Source: Cornus controversa | Lineage: Eukaryota; Streptophyta; Magnoliopsida; Cornales; Cornaceae | Reading direction: 5' to 3' | DNA length: 64,000 nucleotides | Assembly (NCBI GenBank): GCA_026545225.1 | Contig: CM048845.1 | Location: forward strand, 95,358,533 to 95,422,532 | Part shown: piece after piece, positions 36,676-48,863 of the stretch | How positions within the stretch are numbered: position 1 is the first letter of the stretch | Layout: each line of letters begins with the position of its first letter | Program-made: the position numbers and the translations under genes | The notes under the pieces: generated by a model | The model's database searches: none | What the model was told of the DNA's origin: nothing | Seen by the model: the letters and a program-made list of their open reading frames with translations, nothing else

Positions 36676-36966
36676 AAGGAAAAAGTGTAGAGGTGGTGGG
36701 ACAGTGGTGGTCATGGTGGTGGATAGAAGAGAGAGAGATTGTGTTCATGGGATGAAAGAGAAAGGGAGTATAGAGAGAGAATGAGGAAGAGAGAAAATAA
36801 TAAAAAAAGGTAAAATAATATCTTATGGACATAATGGTAATTTTACCCATTTTCGTTAGTTATGTAAACGGCAGTTACTGACAGGGGAGGTAAGTGGGAT
36901 TATGCAAACAAGAGGGGGGTATGTGTTATTTCGACAAACCTCAGGGGAGGTCAAAGATATTATCCC
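35656..36966 (+). mobile_element. Pack-MULE: Mutator-like element carrying an S40 gene fragment
   Basis: Long inverted repeats of about 100 bp begin GGGATAATATCTTTGACCTT and run through GTCGAAATAACACATACCCC and GCATAATCCCACTTACCTCC at both ends. TTTGTTTTT flanks both sides (35647-35655 and 36967-36975), a 9-bp duplication. Inside lies plus-strand sequence from a cellular gene: a promoter-like stretch, a CT-rich leader and the start of an S40/DUF584 coding region, followed by a (CA)n(TA)n tract at 36612-36671. No transposase. This is the pattern of a Pack-MULE. Confidence 0.85.
36255..36560 (+). pseudogene. captured S40/DUF584 senescence-regulator fragment
   Basis: ATG 36255 opens MEEEFQESEVIFPKNATGND, matching the N-terminus of plant S40-type proteins (DUF584, small nuclear proteins linked to leaf senescence), and stops with TAA after LL (36363-36365). 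Beyond it another frame reads NISVPVNIWQNVPGDSWFP and SFEDDQ, and a third reads LVPPHVIISRRIISKMKFSV, the conserved VPPHVI..RR core. The C-terminal GRDLSRVRNSVLR motif is absent. At least two frame changes mean no normal protein. Upstream 36020-36254 looks like the donor's promoter and 5' UTR. Confidence 0.82.
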
Positions 36967-37249
36967 TTTGTTTTTTCTTTTTTCTCCTCTCTTCATATTT
37001 GGAGAGATAAAAATTTGTAAAGTAGGAATGATATTTCATTCATTATTTTTTTCTTTTTCTTTTCTCCTTATCTTCTCTCTACCAAACGGAGTAATTTTGA
37101 ATAATTAAATTTAAACTTCATTCCAAGTCTATATTATTTCATATTTGCAACCAAACAGTAGAATGAAAATGACCATTCTATTTCATTTCCATTCTCATTC
37201 CATTCCCACATATATTCCATTCCATTCCTACATACCAAATGTAACCCTA

Positions 37250-37899
37250 AAAAAAATTACGTTTTTGAAATTTGTAAAAACTATTTTTAACCAAACAAAC
37301 TCATAATTTTCATATTCTTAAAATCAAATAGAGACAGATGTCATACTGAAAAATGATTCTCTCTGAACTCTGAGGGTTCATTACTGCCATTTCATGTAAA
37401 ATTAAGGTAATCGATCTTTAAATTCCAATTGGAAAAAAAATCTTTTAAATTCCAATATGATCGGTTACAATAAATACATAAATAATCTAACCACCACATA
37501 TGAAATCATTTATGCTTCGTTTGGTAGGAAGGAAGGAAGAGGGGTACTGGAGAGAAGATAGGAGAGAATGAGTAAATTTCTTTCATTTGGTAGAGAGGAT
37601 GCAAGGAGGAAAGAGAAAAGAGGGTGGATGAGTCATCTTTCATCTTTCACAAATTTTCATCCCTCCAAATTTGGATGGAAAGCAAGAAAGACAATGTTAT
37701 TATAAATATTTTAAATTACAAAGCTTTCCTTATTTCTCTTTCTTTCTCTCCTAACAAATAAAGTAAGGTATTATCTTATTCTCTTCTTTTCCATCTAACC
37801 AAACAAAAAGAGGGAAGAACATAATCCCCTATGGATGTCTCATCTATCCCTCATTCTCTCTCTTCCATCCAATTTTCTTCATTCATACCAAACGGAGCA
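37250..37899. repeat. tandem duplication copy B
   Basis: Counterpart of 35150-35655 plus 36967-37092, about 2.1 kb downstream. Contains its own inner 30-bp duplication (TTTAAATTCCAAT repeated near 37416-37455). Confidence 0.7.
37513..37899. mobile_element. Tourist-like MITE, 387 bp, TTA duplication
   Basis: Ends TGCTTCGTTTGGTAGGAAG and, inverted, TGCTCCGTTTGGTATGAATG, with TTA on both sides (37510-37512 and 37900-37902). Directly abuts the next MITE. Confidence 0.75.
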
Positions 37900-37902
37900 T
37901 TA

Positions 37903-38379
37903 GGTCCAATTTGGTTGGAAAGAAATGAAAGGAAAAGAAAGGGACGGAAATGGAGGGATACGTTTTTTTGTGTTTGGTATGATTTTTTTAATGAAAAGGA
38001 AGGGAAATGGAAGGATTTGAAAGAATAAATTAAAGATGAATAGTAGCTTTTGTTATCCTTCCAAAAATGGGAGAAAAGGGAAGAAAATGCTACTATTTTT
38101 TAATGAAATTTTGTTAATAACAATTTTGCTCTTATTTTAATAAAAGTTAAAATTTGTTCTTTTAAATATAAAAGGATATAATGGTAATTTTTTTTAATAA
38201 TTTCATTTTCTTTCTTTTTTCAAACATGTTAATTATTATTTCTTTTATTTTCCTTCACTAATCAACCAAACACGATAAAGTTTAACACTATTCTTTTCTT
38301 TTTTTTCTTTGTTTTTCTCTCATTACTAATAATATCCTTATTTTTCTTTTCTTTTTTTTCCATCCTACCAAACGTAGCC
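37903..38379. mobile_element. Tourist-like MITE, 477 bp, TTA duplication
   Basis: Left end GGTCCAATTTGGTTGGAAAG, right end inverted GGCTACGTTTGGTAGGATGG; TTA at 37900-37902 and 38380-38382. The left TTA is shared with the neighbouring MITE. Confidence 0.7.
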
Positions 38380-38382
38380 TTA

Positions 38383-39485
38383 ATCTCATCATCACATATG
38401 TCCCTGCATGGAATTTTTTCAAAGAAAAAAAAAACAAGGCATATTATATTACAGAAGATTTCGCTGTAGTTTTAATTTGCTGATAAATTAGAGAGATCTC
38501 TACTTACTCTGCACGGTTGTCCCACTAATGCGCACACACATATGCGCAGACATCATGCACATTTCGCGATGCAAAAACTGTTTCTTTGTGTATCATAATT
38601 TGTTGGTTTACTTCAACCAATTTATTTAAGAATATGCAGTATGAAAGGTCCAAAATGTGTTTGTGTATTTAGAGTATAAAATCAATTTATTTAAGAATCT
38701 AATGATCGCAATTGTTTTCACCCATATGATTATGGAAGACTTGACAAATGTTCTTATTTAATTCTCTCTTTCACCTTTTAAATGTGGCACATTATTTTTT
38801 TTGGATAATTAAAAGTGGCACATTTTATAGCAAACAAGGCCACCGGATATAAAGAAAAGAAGGAAATGGGATAATTAAATATTAACTTCCATTATGTATG
38901 AGTGCAGCTTTTGTGCTCTTGTAATTTTGAAAAATTCACTCGTCTAGTCTTGCCCCATATGTTGGGAAATAGCCCAAGTCCAGGCATTGCTTTTAATTAA
39001 GTTGGGGAAAAAATATTTAATTTATATTTGTCATGACCTAATTTTACACCATTGTCAAGTTACTTAACACAATCCTCCTCTCTTATTTGAATTTACTACT
39101 GTGCAAAGAAATACAGATAGAATTTCCTGTAACACAACTTAGGATCATATATGATCTTGATATTGATAAGACAGCTAAGGTTGCTGATATCATAAATGAT
39201 GAGAGTTGGAAGTGACCTAATTCAGACCTGTAAAAGCTACAAATTAACAAACCTCTCACCATTAATTAGAAATGGTTATAATCCATTTAGAAACCATAAA
39301 GAAGCTAGCTTGGCCATGGGCTATATAGCTTTATATCGTGGTTAGCTGTTAAAAAGGAAACTTCAATGGTTAATTACAATTAAACTTCTCAGGTTTGAGA
39401 TATTTTCGCACGAATTCGATATCGCTATTGAAAAAGTAAAATTTTACACGATCCAATTTGGGACAAGTTACCTGCAAAATAAGAG
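38383..39485. other. spacer with a small LINE-like scrap
   Basis: No gene. At about 39150-39212 on plus, DLDIDKTAKVADIINDESWK resembles the segment between reverse transcriptase and zf-RVT in plant LINE proteins; it is too short to delimit. Confidence 0.4.
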
Positions 39486-42400
39486 AGTTAGGACCAAGGT
39501 TGGTAGGGTGCCGACCGGAGTCACTCCGACGATCAAGTCAGTGCTTGACTGTATGGATCGGTTTAACTTTGGCCGGTTCCGAACTAATTTTGGACCGGGT
39601 TTCTTTTTCCGAATTAATTAATTTCGGAAGAGAGTGAAAATATGTATATATATATATATGGAGATGTGTATATATATATATATGGAGATGTGTATATATA
39701 TATATATATGATCAATATATTTATATTCAATTATAAATATATGGGGGACTTTATGCAATTATGAAGAAATAGAGGTGCACATTCTTAATTTTGTGTATGA
39801 AGAGGGTCAATAGTGTATATGAGTTAAGTATGTATATATATATATATATAATATGTACATAAATAATGTGTGGTGTGTAAAGAAAGAAAAGAGGATAAGA
39901 AATGAAAGGAGGAGAAGGAGTCAGCCGAAAGAAGAAGAGAAAAGAAAAAAAGAGAAAAAGAAGAAAAGAAAAAGAAAAGGGAAAAGAAGAGAGATGAGAA
40001 GTCGGGGAGAGAGAGAGAGAGAGAAACCGAGTGAGATCGGGAGAGAGAAACCGAGAAGGGGGAGGAGCTCGACGGCACTCCGGCGGCTCGTGGGTCCGTT
40101 CGGCGGTAGCTGCTCCGGCGTGAGCACCGCTGGGTTCAGCCGTGACGCTCGGACGGGTGGTCCGTGGTGGCGTGACCGAAGGAAGATGGTGGGTTTCGGT
40201 GGCTTGACGGCGTGGGTTCGTTGGCGGTGGGCTGGTGACGGTGACTCGCAGTGGTCTGCCGGAGGTGTTGCTCGGTGGTTCGGCTGAGCACGACTGGGTC
40301 GTGTTTGGTTCGATTAGGGGGTTCAATTTTGACTCCTCTGTTCACGGTTTGGGTCGAACTCGGATGGGTCTTTCTTCGTGGGGCAGCCATGGCCGAAATT
40401 GAAGGTTGAGGTGGTGCTCCGGAGGAAAGGGTGGCTCGGTTTGTGTAGTCGGCGGCTTGGGGGTAGCTGCCGAAGGTGGTTTTTGGACTGTTGGTGATGG
40501 TTCAGCTGGGCTGTGTGGGCTTCACTGCTGGTATTTCACTTGGGCTTCCAATTTACATATTTTGGACTAAATTTAAATATTTAAGTTTAGTCTTTTGAAA
40601 TTGATATATTAGGTTAGTTTGAAATTGGGTTATGGATTATGATGCTGGGTTGAAATTTGTTTGGGATCACATTTGGTTGTGTTTGGGGCTTGTGACAGAG
40701 GTGGTCCATGGGGGTTCGTAATGTTTGGTCTCGGCTGAGGGGTTGCTGAGTTGTGGGTTCACTTCGGTTGGGTTTTTTGGATGACTATTCTTGGTTGAGT
40801 TTGAGGGTGAGAATCATGGTGGTTCCGGCGACTCTAACAGTGGCAGTGGAAGTGTTTCTGGGAGTGGCTTCGGATGGCGGTTTGAGGCTGATTGGTTTGG
40901 ATCGTTGGGTTTGTTTGAGCAGCCACATTTTTGGGCTGCAATACTGGAGATCTACAAATTTATGGGTTTGATGATTGGCTGGGTTTGTGATTGATTTCGG
41001 TTGATGATGGATTTATGCATGGCCAGGTGAGGGGATTCTCGGTTATGAGGATGGTGGTGCTGGTGGTTTGTTAGGCTGGGGCGGCTCATGGAGAGGCAGG
41101 TTGGTCATGGTTTGGTAGGCTTGGTTGTGGGTTCACGGCGAGGCCAAGGTGGTGGCGAGGTGGCTATGATGGCAGCTTGTTTGAAGGGTCTTTCACGGTG
41201 ATTGGTGATAATTTGATGGTGGTCTTTGTTGAGGCTGAATTGTACATGGGCTAGAAATGGGCTGCTAACTTGGATCATAATTGAATTGGATTTAAATTAG
41301 AAATGGGCTGATCTTGGTTGGGCCGATGACTGAATTGGTTTGACTTAGTTTTCAATTTAATTGGACTAACCTTGTGTTTGGTTGAGGCTTAGTCTAATAA
41401 ATTGGATTGGATTTGAATTAATGGCGGGCCGAACTTGGTATTGGAACTGGGCTTGGGGATTAGACCTCAGAATTGATTGGGTTTGTTTGATTTGGATCCA
41501 TCAAATGGACTGGTTTGTTTGGCGAAAAGTATAGTGGCAGTAAATTGGCGGATACACATCGAGACGAAATTGGAGATTTTTGGAGTTCTCACTCCAAATT
41601 GAGGTAGGGGGTGTGCGTTGTGTTTTTCATTCCAAGTTTAATTTCATGTTAATGACATAAAGTATATGTTCTTATGTTATTTATGATTAAATGAAGTTTG
41701 GAACATAATCTTTGATTTAAATTGATGTATGATTCAAATTGCATGAATTGTTGTTTGTACCTTATGTGACATGTAGCGCATATATGGGCCTTTTGGTTGA
41801 AAATTGTGTTTTACAAGAAGATGAATGAGTTTCTTTTGCGTTGAAAAGATTGCTCCATGTGTTAAAATGCATGTATTGATTAGATATGCAAAATGGTATA
41901 TGTATGGCATGTGTAGAATTTTGAAGAAAATGATGAAAACCGAGTTTTGGGAAATGAGCTTGTTCTTTTGGCATTGTGAATTGTTGAATAACATGCTAGA
42001 ATGGATATAGGGCATGTATTGAGTGTAATGCATCCAATGTGAGAATGTATATGTAGAAATGTGAAGTATTTTGTGCTTGTGATGAATACTCGGGAATGAC
42101 TCATAGAAAATAGAAGAGGAAAACATCCTCTTTGGGGTTGAAAGTCCTCTACCTTGCGCAAGTGGGTGGTGACCGGACGGGTTAGTAGCCCGAAATAGCC
42201 AAAAGGGTTTTATGATGTGGGACTACGGTACATATCATGTGTGTGGTGTGCGTGTGAGTTCAATTCCGAGTATAGTGTGATTTTTGTGTTGAATTATGTG
42301 ACGTGATGCGACTCATGTGAAGTAAGTGAATTTGTTGATAAATTCGTATGCATCATATGTTATAGATATGATGGATTGTGAAATGAAGGATGTTGTAAAA

Positions 42401-43303
42401 TTATGTGGTTGTCCATTTACATTTGATGCATATGCCATGATTTGAAAGAAATGAGTAGAAATGTGAGTTTTATGATGATTCCGTTAAACTTGTGTTTAAA
42501 TCCCATTTTGGTCACATGTTATAGATATGATGAGACTGTGCATTATTGCATGTTTAGATTGAAAATTTTGTGGTAGTCAAGGACCTTGATGTCTATGCCA
42601 TGTGAAGTGAAAGTTTCGATCTTTGGACTAGAATGCTAGGAAGCGTGACATGTAGTAGGCAGTGTGTGTTGATTTGTGTTTATGCATTGATATGAGATAT
42701 GAATTTGGACGGATTGCACAACGTATTACCTTGAGCCCGTTGAAAATTGCTCATCCCCCTACACTAACACTTTCAGGACATGACAAGGAGATGGTTGGTG
42801 GTGTGCAATCGTGAGTTGGACTTAAAGTTAGAAAGATCTCTCATTTTTGACATTTTGTGTTATGCGCGTCCGGGATGTGGACATGATACGCTTAGACATG
42901 TATAAATAGACTTCCATTTGTAGATATTGTATATGGACATTGTGACTTTAATGTTGCTTTGCAGATTAGAATGATTTTGGGTGATGATACCTGTGTTTAC
43001 TTGATAACTAGTCTAGATATCATGATTATGTATGATGTAGAAATGCTGGGGGGACACGTGCCCAGAAGTGTCCATTTTTATTGTTAGATATAAATGCTGG
43101 GGGGGACACGAGCCCAGAAGTGTCCATTTGAATTGAAAGCAGGTATAACACGCCAGGATCTGATTATTTAGAATGGGTCATGCCCAATTTTCGTAAAAAT
43201 AATGGGAAATTGAGATTGTATGATCAGGTGGTGGTTATAGCGTGAGGGTGATCTCACGGAGTTCACACCTCGGTTTCCGGGACTCGGGAATCGGGGCGTG
43301 ACA
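39486..43303 (+). mobile_element. LTR of a long-LTR retrotransposon, plus orientation, truncated element
   Basis: The right end reads TCGGGGCGTGACA, followed three bases later by a Met-tRNA primer site, which marks the end of a 5' LTR. The left end near 39486 (GTTAGGACC) matches the start TGTAAGGACC of the LARD LTRs less well. Order of parts follows the LARD LTR: CCGGTTT/CGGATTAATTA block, TA-rich run, GA-rich tract (39870-40060), GC-rich block (40060-40520), then a long non-coding stretch and two GGACAC..GTGTCC hairpins (43040-43130). No coding region is supported. Interior and second LTR are missing beyond about 43435. Confidence 0.65.
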
Positions 43304-43306
43304 GGA

Positions 43307-43318
43307 TGGTATCAGAGC
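43307..43318 (+). promoter_or_regulatory. retrotransposon primer-binding site
   Basis: TGGTATCAGAGC, complementary to the 3' end of initiator Met-tRNA, three bases after the LTR end at 43303. Confidence 0.85.
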
Positions 43319-43719
43319 TTGGTACTATCACATGAATGTGGTTAAGGTTGTTCACGGGGTTGAGTGAACGGGTTCACACTCGGGATTCGGGTCGGTCCGA
43401 GGGAGTCCCGGTGGTTCGGGTTTCGGGGTATGACATTGACGATATAAAGTAAAAAGTAATTATGTTCGTGATTTAGGCGTACCTTTGGATATGCCCCGAC
43501 TATCCTTTTTATAGGAGAGTATTGGTAGTAGTGTTCGTTTATGAAACTAATTCATGATGTGTTTGGTACGTGTGAATGGAATGGAATGAAGCTGGGAATG
43601 GAATGACCATTTTTATTTTATTGTTTGGTTACAAATATAAAATGAGGTGGGAATGAAATAAATTTTAAATCAAATTCTCCAAAATACCCCTCCTAGTGAC
43701 AAATAAATTAAACCAACAA

Positions 43720-44120
43720 ATATATGGTGGTGGAGGAAGGTGGCGATATGGAAGTGGTGTTAGTGTGGTGGTGGAGAAAGGTGGCGATGTGAAGGTGGTG
43801 GAGTGGTGTGGTAGGCGTGGTGGTGGAAGAAGGTGGCGGTGGTGCGGTAGGGGTGGTGGCGGCGATGTAGAGGTGGTGGAGTGGTGTGGTGGGGGTGGCG
43901 ATATGGCTTTGGTACAGTAGGCTAGGGGTGGTGGCGGCGATGTGGAGGTGGTGGCAGTGGTGTAGTGGGGGTGGCAATGGTGGTGTGGTGGTGGAGGAAG
44001 GTGGTGGTGGAGGTGGTGGTGATGCGATGTGGTGGTGGCGGTGGCGATGGTTGTGGTAGAAGAAGGTGGCGATATGGAGGTCGTTATGGTGGAAGAATGT
44101 GGCGATATAGTTGTTACCGC
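43720..44120. repeat. GGT-rich minisatellite
   Basis: About 400 bp of GGTGGTGGAGGAAGGTGGCG-like units, some with GATATGG. The plus strand is strongly G-rich and C-poor. Open frames across it (Gly/Val-rich on plus, His/Pro-rich on minus) follow from the repeat and are not taken as genes. Confidence 0.8.
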
Positions 44121-44424
44121 TGATTCGTGTGTGAGTGTGACTCAAAAAGTATACCAATTAAAAATTTTCACACTTCGCAATAGAACGAATTCCTTGCAGA
44201 ATAGGGCTATCGAAAGGGGTATCGTACCTCAGGGATTATGGTCTGATGAGTTGGAATACGGAACTAATTCTAATTAAATTTATAAGAAAAGAATTCTGAT
44301 TTTTAAACTAATTAAAAAGATAAAATAAAATAAATCAAAGTAAACAAGATAGTGAAGATAATAAGAGAGAAACCTATGGTGTTTGACTTCACCACTAACT
44401 CCACAATCAATGGTCAATTGAATC

Positions 44425-47400
44425 TGTCACGCCCCAGTTCCCGAGGCCCAGAAACCGAGGTGTGAACCCCGTGAGATCACCCTCACGACATAACCTCCAC
44501 CTGATCATACAATTCAATTTCCTATGATTTTTACAAAAATCGGGCATGACCCATTCTAAATAATCAGCTCCTGGCATGATATACCTGCTTCACAATTTAT
44601 ATGGACACTTCTGGGCACGTGTCCCCCCAGCATTTATATCTAACAGTAAATATGGACACTTCTGGGCCCGTGTCCCCCCAATATTTCTACAACATGCATA
44701 AACAATCATAAATATACATGCATCAGTCCTTGAATGTCCGTATTAAATACATACATCACATGAATAAATACAATTGAAGGAACTGAATCAATATAAATCG
44801 CTTTATACATTTAATCCAAATGTAAAGCATCTATCTACCCACTATCCTGGATATACACTAGATTCTAAGGAATCTAGATACTACCTCTGCAACCGGTGCT
44901 GTCAGTCCCCTAACTAACTCCAAAACCAGCAATACCTGCAAAACCTGGGAGGGGGTGAGCTCAAAGGCCCAACAAGGTATGTAGAACCATACTATCACTG
45001 CTGCAGCAGGTCGATCCTCACATATTCTCAAAAATATACTTATGCACTTAAATATATCACAATATTTAAGACCATGCTCTACCTAGCATGCATGAACCAA
45101 TGATGTATATGGCTACTCTAGCACATATGAACATACAAAATCCACTATACATGATTTTAGAAATCATTTTCAACATGCTTGAAAGCAGTAAACATTCCGC
45201 ACCAATATGTATGTAGAACATATATGTCAAAGCATTTACATGACCAATGTAAATCATCTACCACATTTCCTACTCGACAAGTAGCAATCCCAAATGCAAT
45301 GAAGATGCATTTAAACAGGAAAACATGCTTAACAGATAAACACATAAGCATAAATGTATTTTTCACCTTCCACGGTCATAATCCGATACATAAGACAAGC
45401 ATCAAAGCTTGCACATACTCTCACTCTCGGTCCTCATCCGATACCCCACATGATTGGCCCGCTCCGAGGATCATGTGACCTAGGACAACTCCGATAACCA
45501 TCCTATGACCTTGACCTACTCCGCCAACGTCATACTTCCGGGGCAATATTTTGGTTTGCCCATTGGTGATTAGACCATATCAGCACCGTCACCAATTATT
45601 TGTCTACTCAAGGTGATTAGACCATATCAGCACCGTCACCGAGTATTGGGTAACTCGAAGTGGTTAGACCATATCAGCACCGCCACTGAGCTTATTTTGA
45701 CTCAAGATGATTAGACCATATCAGCACCGTCACCGAGTCTTAGATGGTTCAAGGTGGTTAGACCATATCAGCACCGCCACCGAGTATTTACCTACTCCAG
45801 GGTGGATAGACCACTGTCACCGAGTATTTACCTACTCCAAGGTGACATAACCGCTCCAACGCCCTCACCGTGACCGAGTATTGACCTACTCTGGGTGACT
45901 TGCCTACTTTCTGACCACAACCATACCCGAGTATTAACCTACTCTAGGTAATTCAACCACACTTCCCCGTTTCCTCACAACGGCCCCATATATGCATTTC
46001 AAACATATAAACACTAAGCATTCAATTTTGTGCTTCACAATGTACAAGCCAGTTTTAAGAAAACATAGTGTACATTTCATCTCCGCATAACCACACATAT
46101 AATTACCTATACATGTAAACCCACGTACAATCACGTATGTGTCATTTCCCTCCTATACATGCAATATGGATGCATATATACATAGCATAGTACTTTCATG
46201 CTTCAACCCATGCTTATGAATACTAAAAAGAAGTATCTAGCATGCTTCTCATCACATTCCAACACATATAGCACATATATGTTCAATACCCGCATAACAC
46301 ATCACATATGCCAACAATTTCAACCCTAGCACTTATTTATCATGCTATAACCCATGCATACATTTTCTATAAACAGATAGCATGCATTTCATTCCCGTAA
46401 ACCCACATGTAATCACGTACATGTCAAATCATGCATATAAATCACATATGCACCTACACTAGCATAAATACAGTCATGCTCTCATTCAATGCATGTATTC
46501 ATTACAAGTAGCTAACATGCATTCCAATCACAATATATATACACATATATATTACATCACCCACATATGTATCAGGAACATATAAAACACTTAGCACATT
46601 TCATGCTTTTCAAATGCTCGCCAAAAGTTAAATTCAACTTAGCATGCATTTCTACCACTGCAACCATATGTATATATATGTATATATACTCACATACATA
46701 TATATACTTCCTGAACACCATGCATAAGAACCACATATGCATACAAGACAACACAGAGCTAAACAGGTATTATTTAGCATGCTTTCCATAGACTTTAATC
46801 TATACATACATGCTTATCACAATGCAATTAGGCGATTAATCTAACATGTTATCGCTTCCCAAACCCGCGCATACATATATATACACACACGCGTATATAT
46901 ATATATATATCCTCTCACATCCCATGTATGTACCACATTCCCTATACACATATATATAAAAACGCCTACATATATATGTATATACACATACCACATATGA
47001 TCAAATTAATAACATATGTAAATTACTCAACGTAATAAAATGTACGTAAGAGATAGAGGCAAGAATCAACTTGCCTTAGGTCCCGCTCTCCAATGAATCC
47101 GCGTCTGTAAGTCGGCCTGTGCCAAGTCCGGTCCAGTCCTGTGTCAAAGCCCACACGACAACCTTTTGAACCATTTCCTTCCCTTTCCCATCTCCACGCT
47201 TAACCCAATCTTTAATTCAATTGGTGACCAAACCCAATTTGACAGCCCACTTTAATTCAAAACCATATATACCATCACCTCTTAACAACTCACAACCCCT
47301 ATAATTACTTTGAATTACGCCCCAGCAACCCACCGTGCATAAGATCCAACCCCAAACAAACATCATGTATCTGTTATAACTGCCGCAACCAAGTTGTGTA

Positions 47401-48850
47401 CTCGGCCAATGAAGACCCGAGACCACCAACAATTTAAACTCCAAAATCAAGCCATACCATCGTAGTTCGACTCCAAAACATGTAGAGCCATGCAAAACTC
47501 GTCATGGCCGAACCCACACACTATCGGACCACCTCCTAATCAATGACCATGGAAGCAAACTCAGCCGAACCATGAACCCAAATTCAGCCCAAACATTCTG
47601 TCACCACCACAGCCTCCTCCTTAGCCTCAAACAACTGAAACCAAACACCATTGATTAGCCACAACCAAACCCGTTGCCTCCGTAAACCACCATGACTCTC
47701 ACCCTCAAACTCAACCAAGAAAAGTCACCCAAAACCCAACACAAGCCACTGGCCACCATCACCGGCAGCCCCTTATCGTTACAACCACAGCTGACCACCA
47801 AGACCCAGCCAACTCCATCAACCCGAGTCCCTCAACCTCCATTGAAAACCATTCAAAAACCCAAACCCAAACCGAGTTGCAATCGAACCCAATTATCATC
47901 AATTGCCGGACAGCCACCGCCGTGTCACGGCCACCACCAGCCGTGAACCCAAAGCCCACGGAAGCCACACCCAAACCGAGACCAAACACTACGAACCACC
48001 AGCCATCACCTGCCGTCGACCCTATTCAGCAAAACCGAACCCAGCCATGAGTCAAACCCCTCCGAGCTCGACCCAAACAGGCCACTTCCGGCCACCCTCG
48101 CTGCCGGAGCACCACCGTCGCTACCAGCCGCGGCCGCCGAGAAGGAACCCAGCACAGATCACCACCGGGTGCCGTCGCTGCCATCCACGGCCGAACGAAC
48201 CCCTTCGGTCCGACCCCCCATCGAACCCGCGAACCCATCGGCGACCGAACCCAGTCCGTGGGACTACCTCCAGCCGTCGCCGCCTTCAGCCGCCACTCCA
48301 GCCGCTGTCGGAGCACCACCAGCCGAAGCCCCTTCTTCTTCTCTCCCGATCTCTTCCTCGGCTTCTCTCTCTCTCTCTCTCCCCGATCTCCTTTTTCTCT
48401 TCTTTTCTTTTCTTTTTCTTTCTTTCTCCTTTTCTTTTCTTTTTCTTTCTTCGTTTCTTCTTTCCCAGCCGACCACTAATGTGGTCTTCCCTTTTTGTTG
48501 ACCACTTTTGGTCCATACACTATACATATATATATTATATATATATATATATATATAATATACTACACCATACACAAAATACATGTATTCTATGTATTTC
48601 CCCACACTTATATAAATACAAAGGTCCCTCCATCTTTATCCATAATCACATATTGACCCACCCTATATTTATAATTTAATATAAATATAGGCACTATATA
48701 TATATATATATAGATATATATATACATATACTCACCTTCCACTTGTATGGAAATGCATCCACACCCTTTCCGGAATCTAATTAATCCGAAAAAAAATTTA
48801 AACCGGTCAAAATTCACCCGGAAACAGTCAAAATAATTCCGGTCCTTACA
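44425..48850 (-). repeat. LARD 3' LTR (left)
   Basis: 4,426 bp. In element sense (minus) the order is: TGTAAGGACCGG start; TA-rich run; GA-rich tract (48480-48360); GC-rich block (48350-47900); long AT-rich part with tandem repeat (45950-45566); two GGACAC hairpins (about 44670-44593); end GGGGCGTGACA. Open frames such as the 258-codon one at 47903-48679 run antisense and are low-complexity. Confidence 0.93.
45566..45950. repeat. tandem repeat inside the LARD LTR
   Basis: Seven or eight diverged units of about 55 bp contain GTGATTAGACCATATCAGCA and CCGTCACCGAGTATT. The copy in the other LTR is at 52464-52848. Confidence 0.85.
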
Positions 48851-48863
48851 ACCTCCCCTCCTT
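48851..48863 (-). promoter_or_regulatory. LARD polypurine tract
   Basis: AAGGAGGGGAGGT on minus directly before the 3' LTR start TGTAAGG; the expected primer for plus-strand DNA synthesis. Confidence 0.85.

Larger units (their letters stand above)
35399..37092. mobile_element. Tourist-like MITE interrupted by the Pack-MULE
   Basis: Left end TGCTTCGTTAGATAGGGAGG after TTA; right end inverted TACTCCGTTTGGTAGAGAG. Counterpart of the uninterrupted MITE at 37513-37899; without its insert it would be about 380 bp. Confidence 0.6.

Noticed and set aside
39751..40326. 191-codon open frame on minus, and 144-codon frame on plus at 39853-40287
   Set aside because: GA/CT-tract and GC-rich LTR sequence of the long-LTR element; low complexity, both strands open.
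43708..44157. His/Pro-rich 149-codon open frame
   Set aside because: Pure consequence of the GGT minisatellite.
45566..45950. CRISPR-like regularly spaced repeat
   Set aside because: Eukaryotic nuclear DNA, diverged units without unique spacers; an LTR-internal tandem repeat.
47903..48679. 258-codon open frame (and its copy at 54801-55577)
   Set aside because: It lies antisense in the LARD LTRs; Pro/Arg-rich then Ser/Leu/Phe runs mirror GC-rich and CT-rich DNA. No domain.
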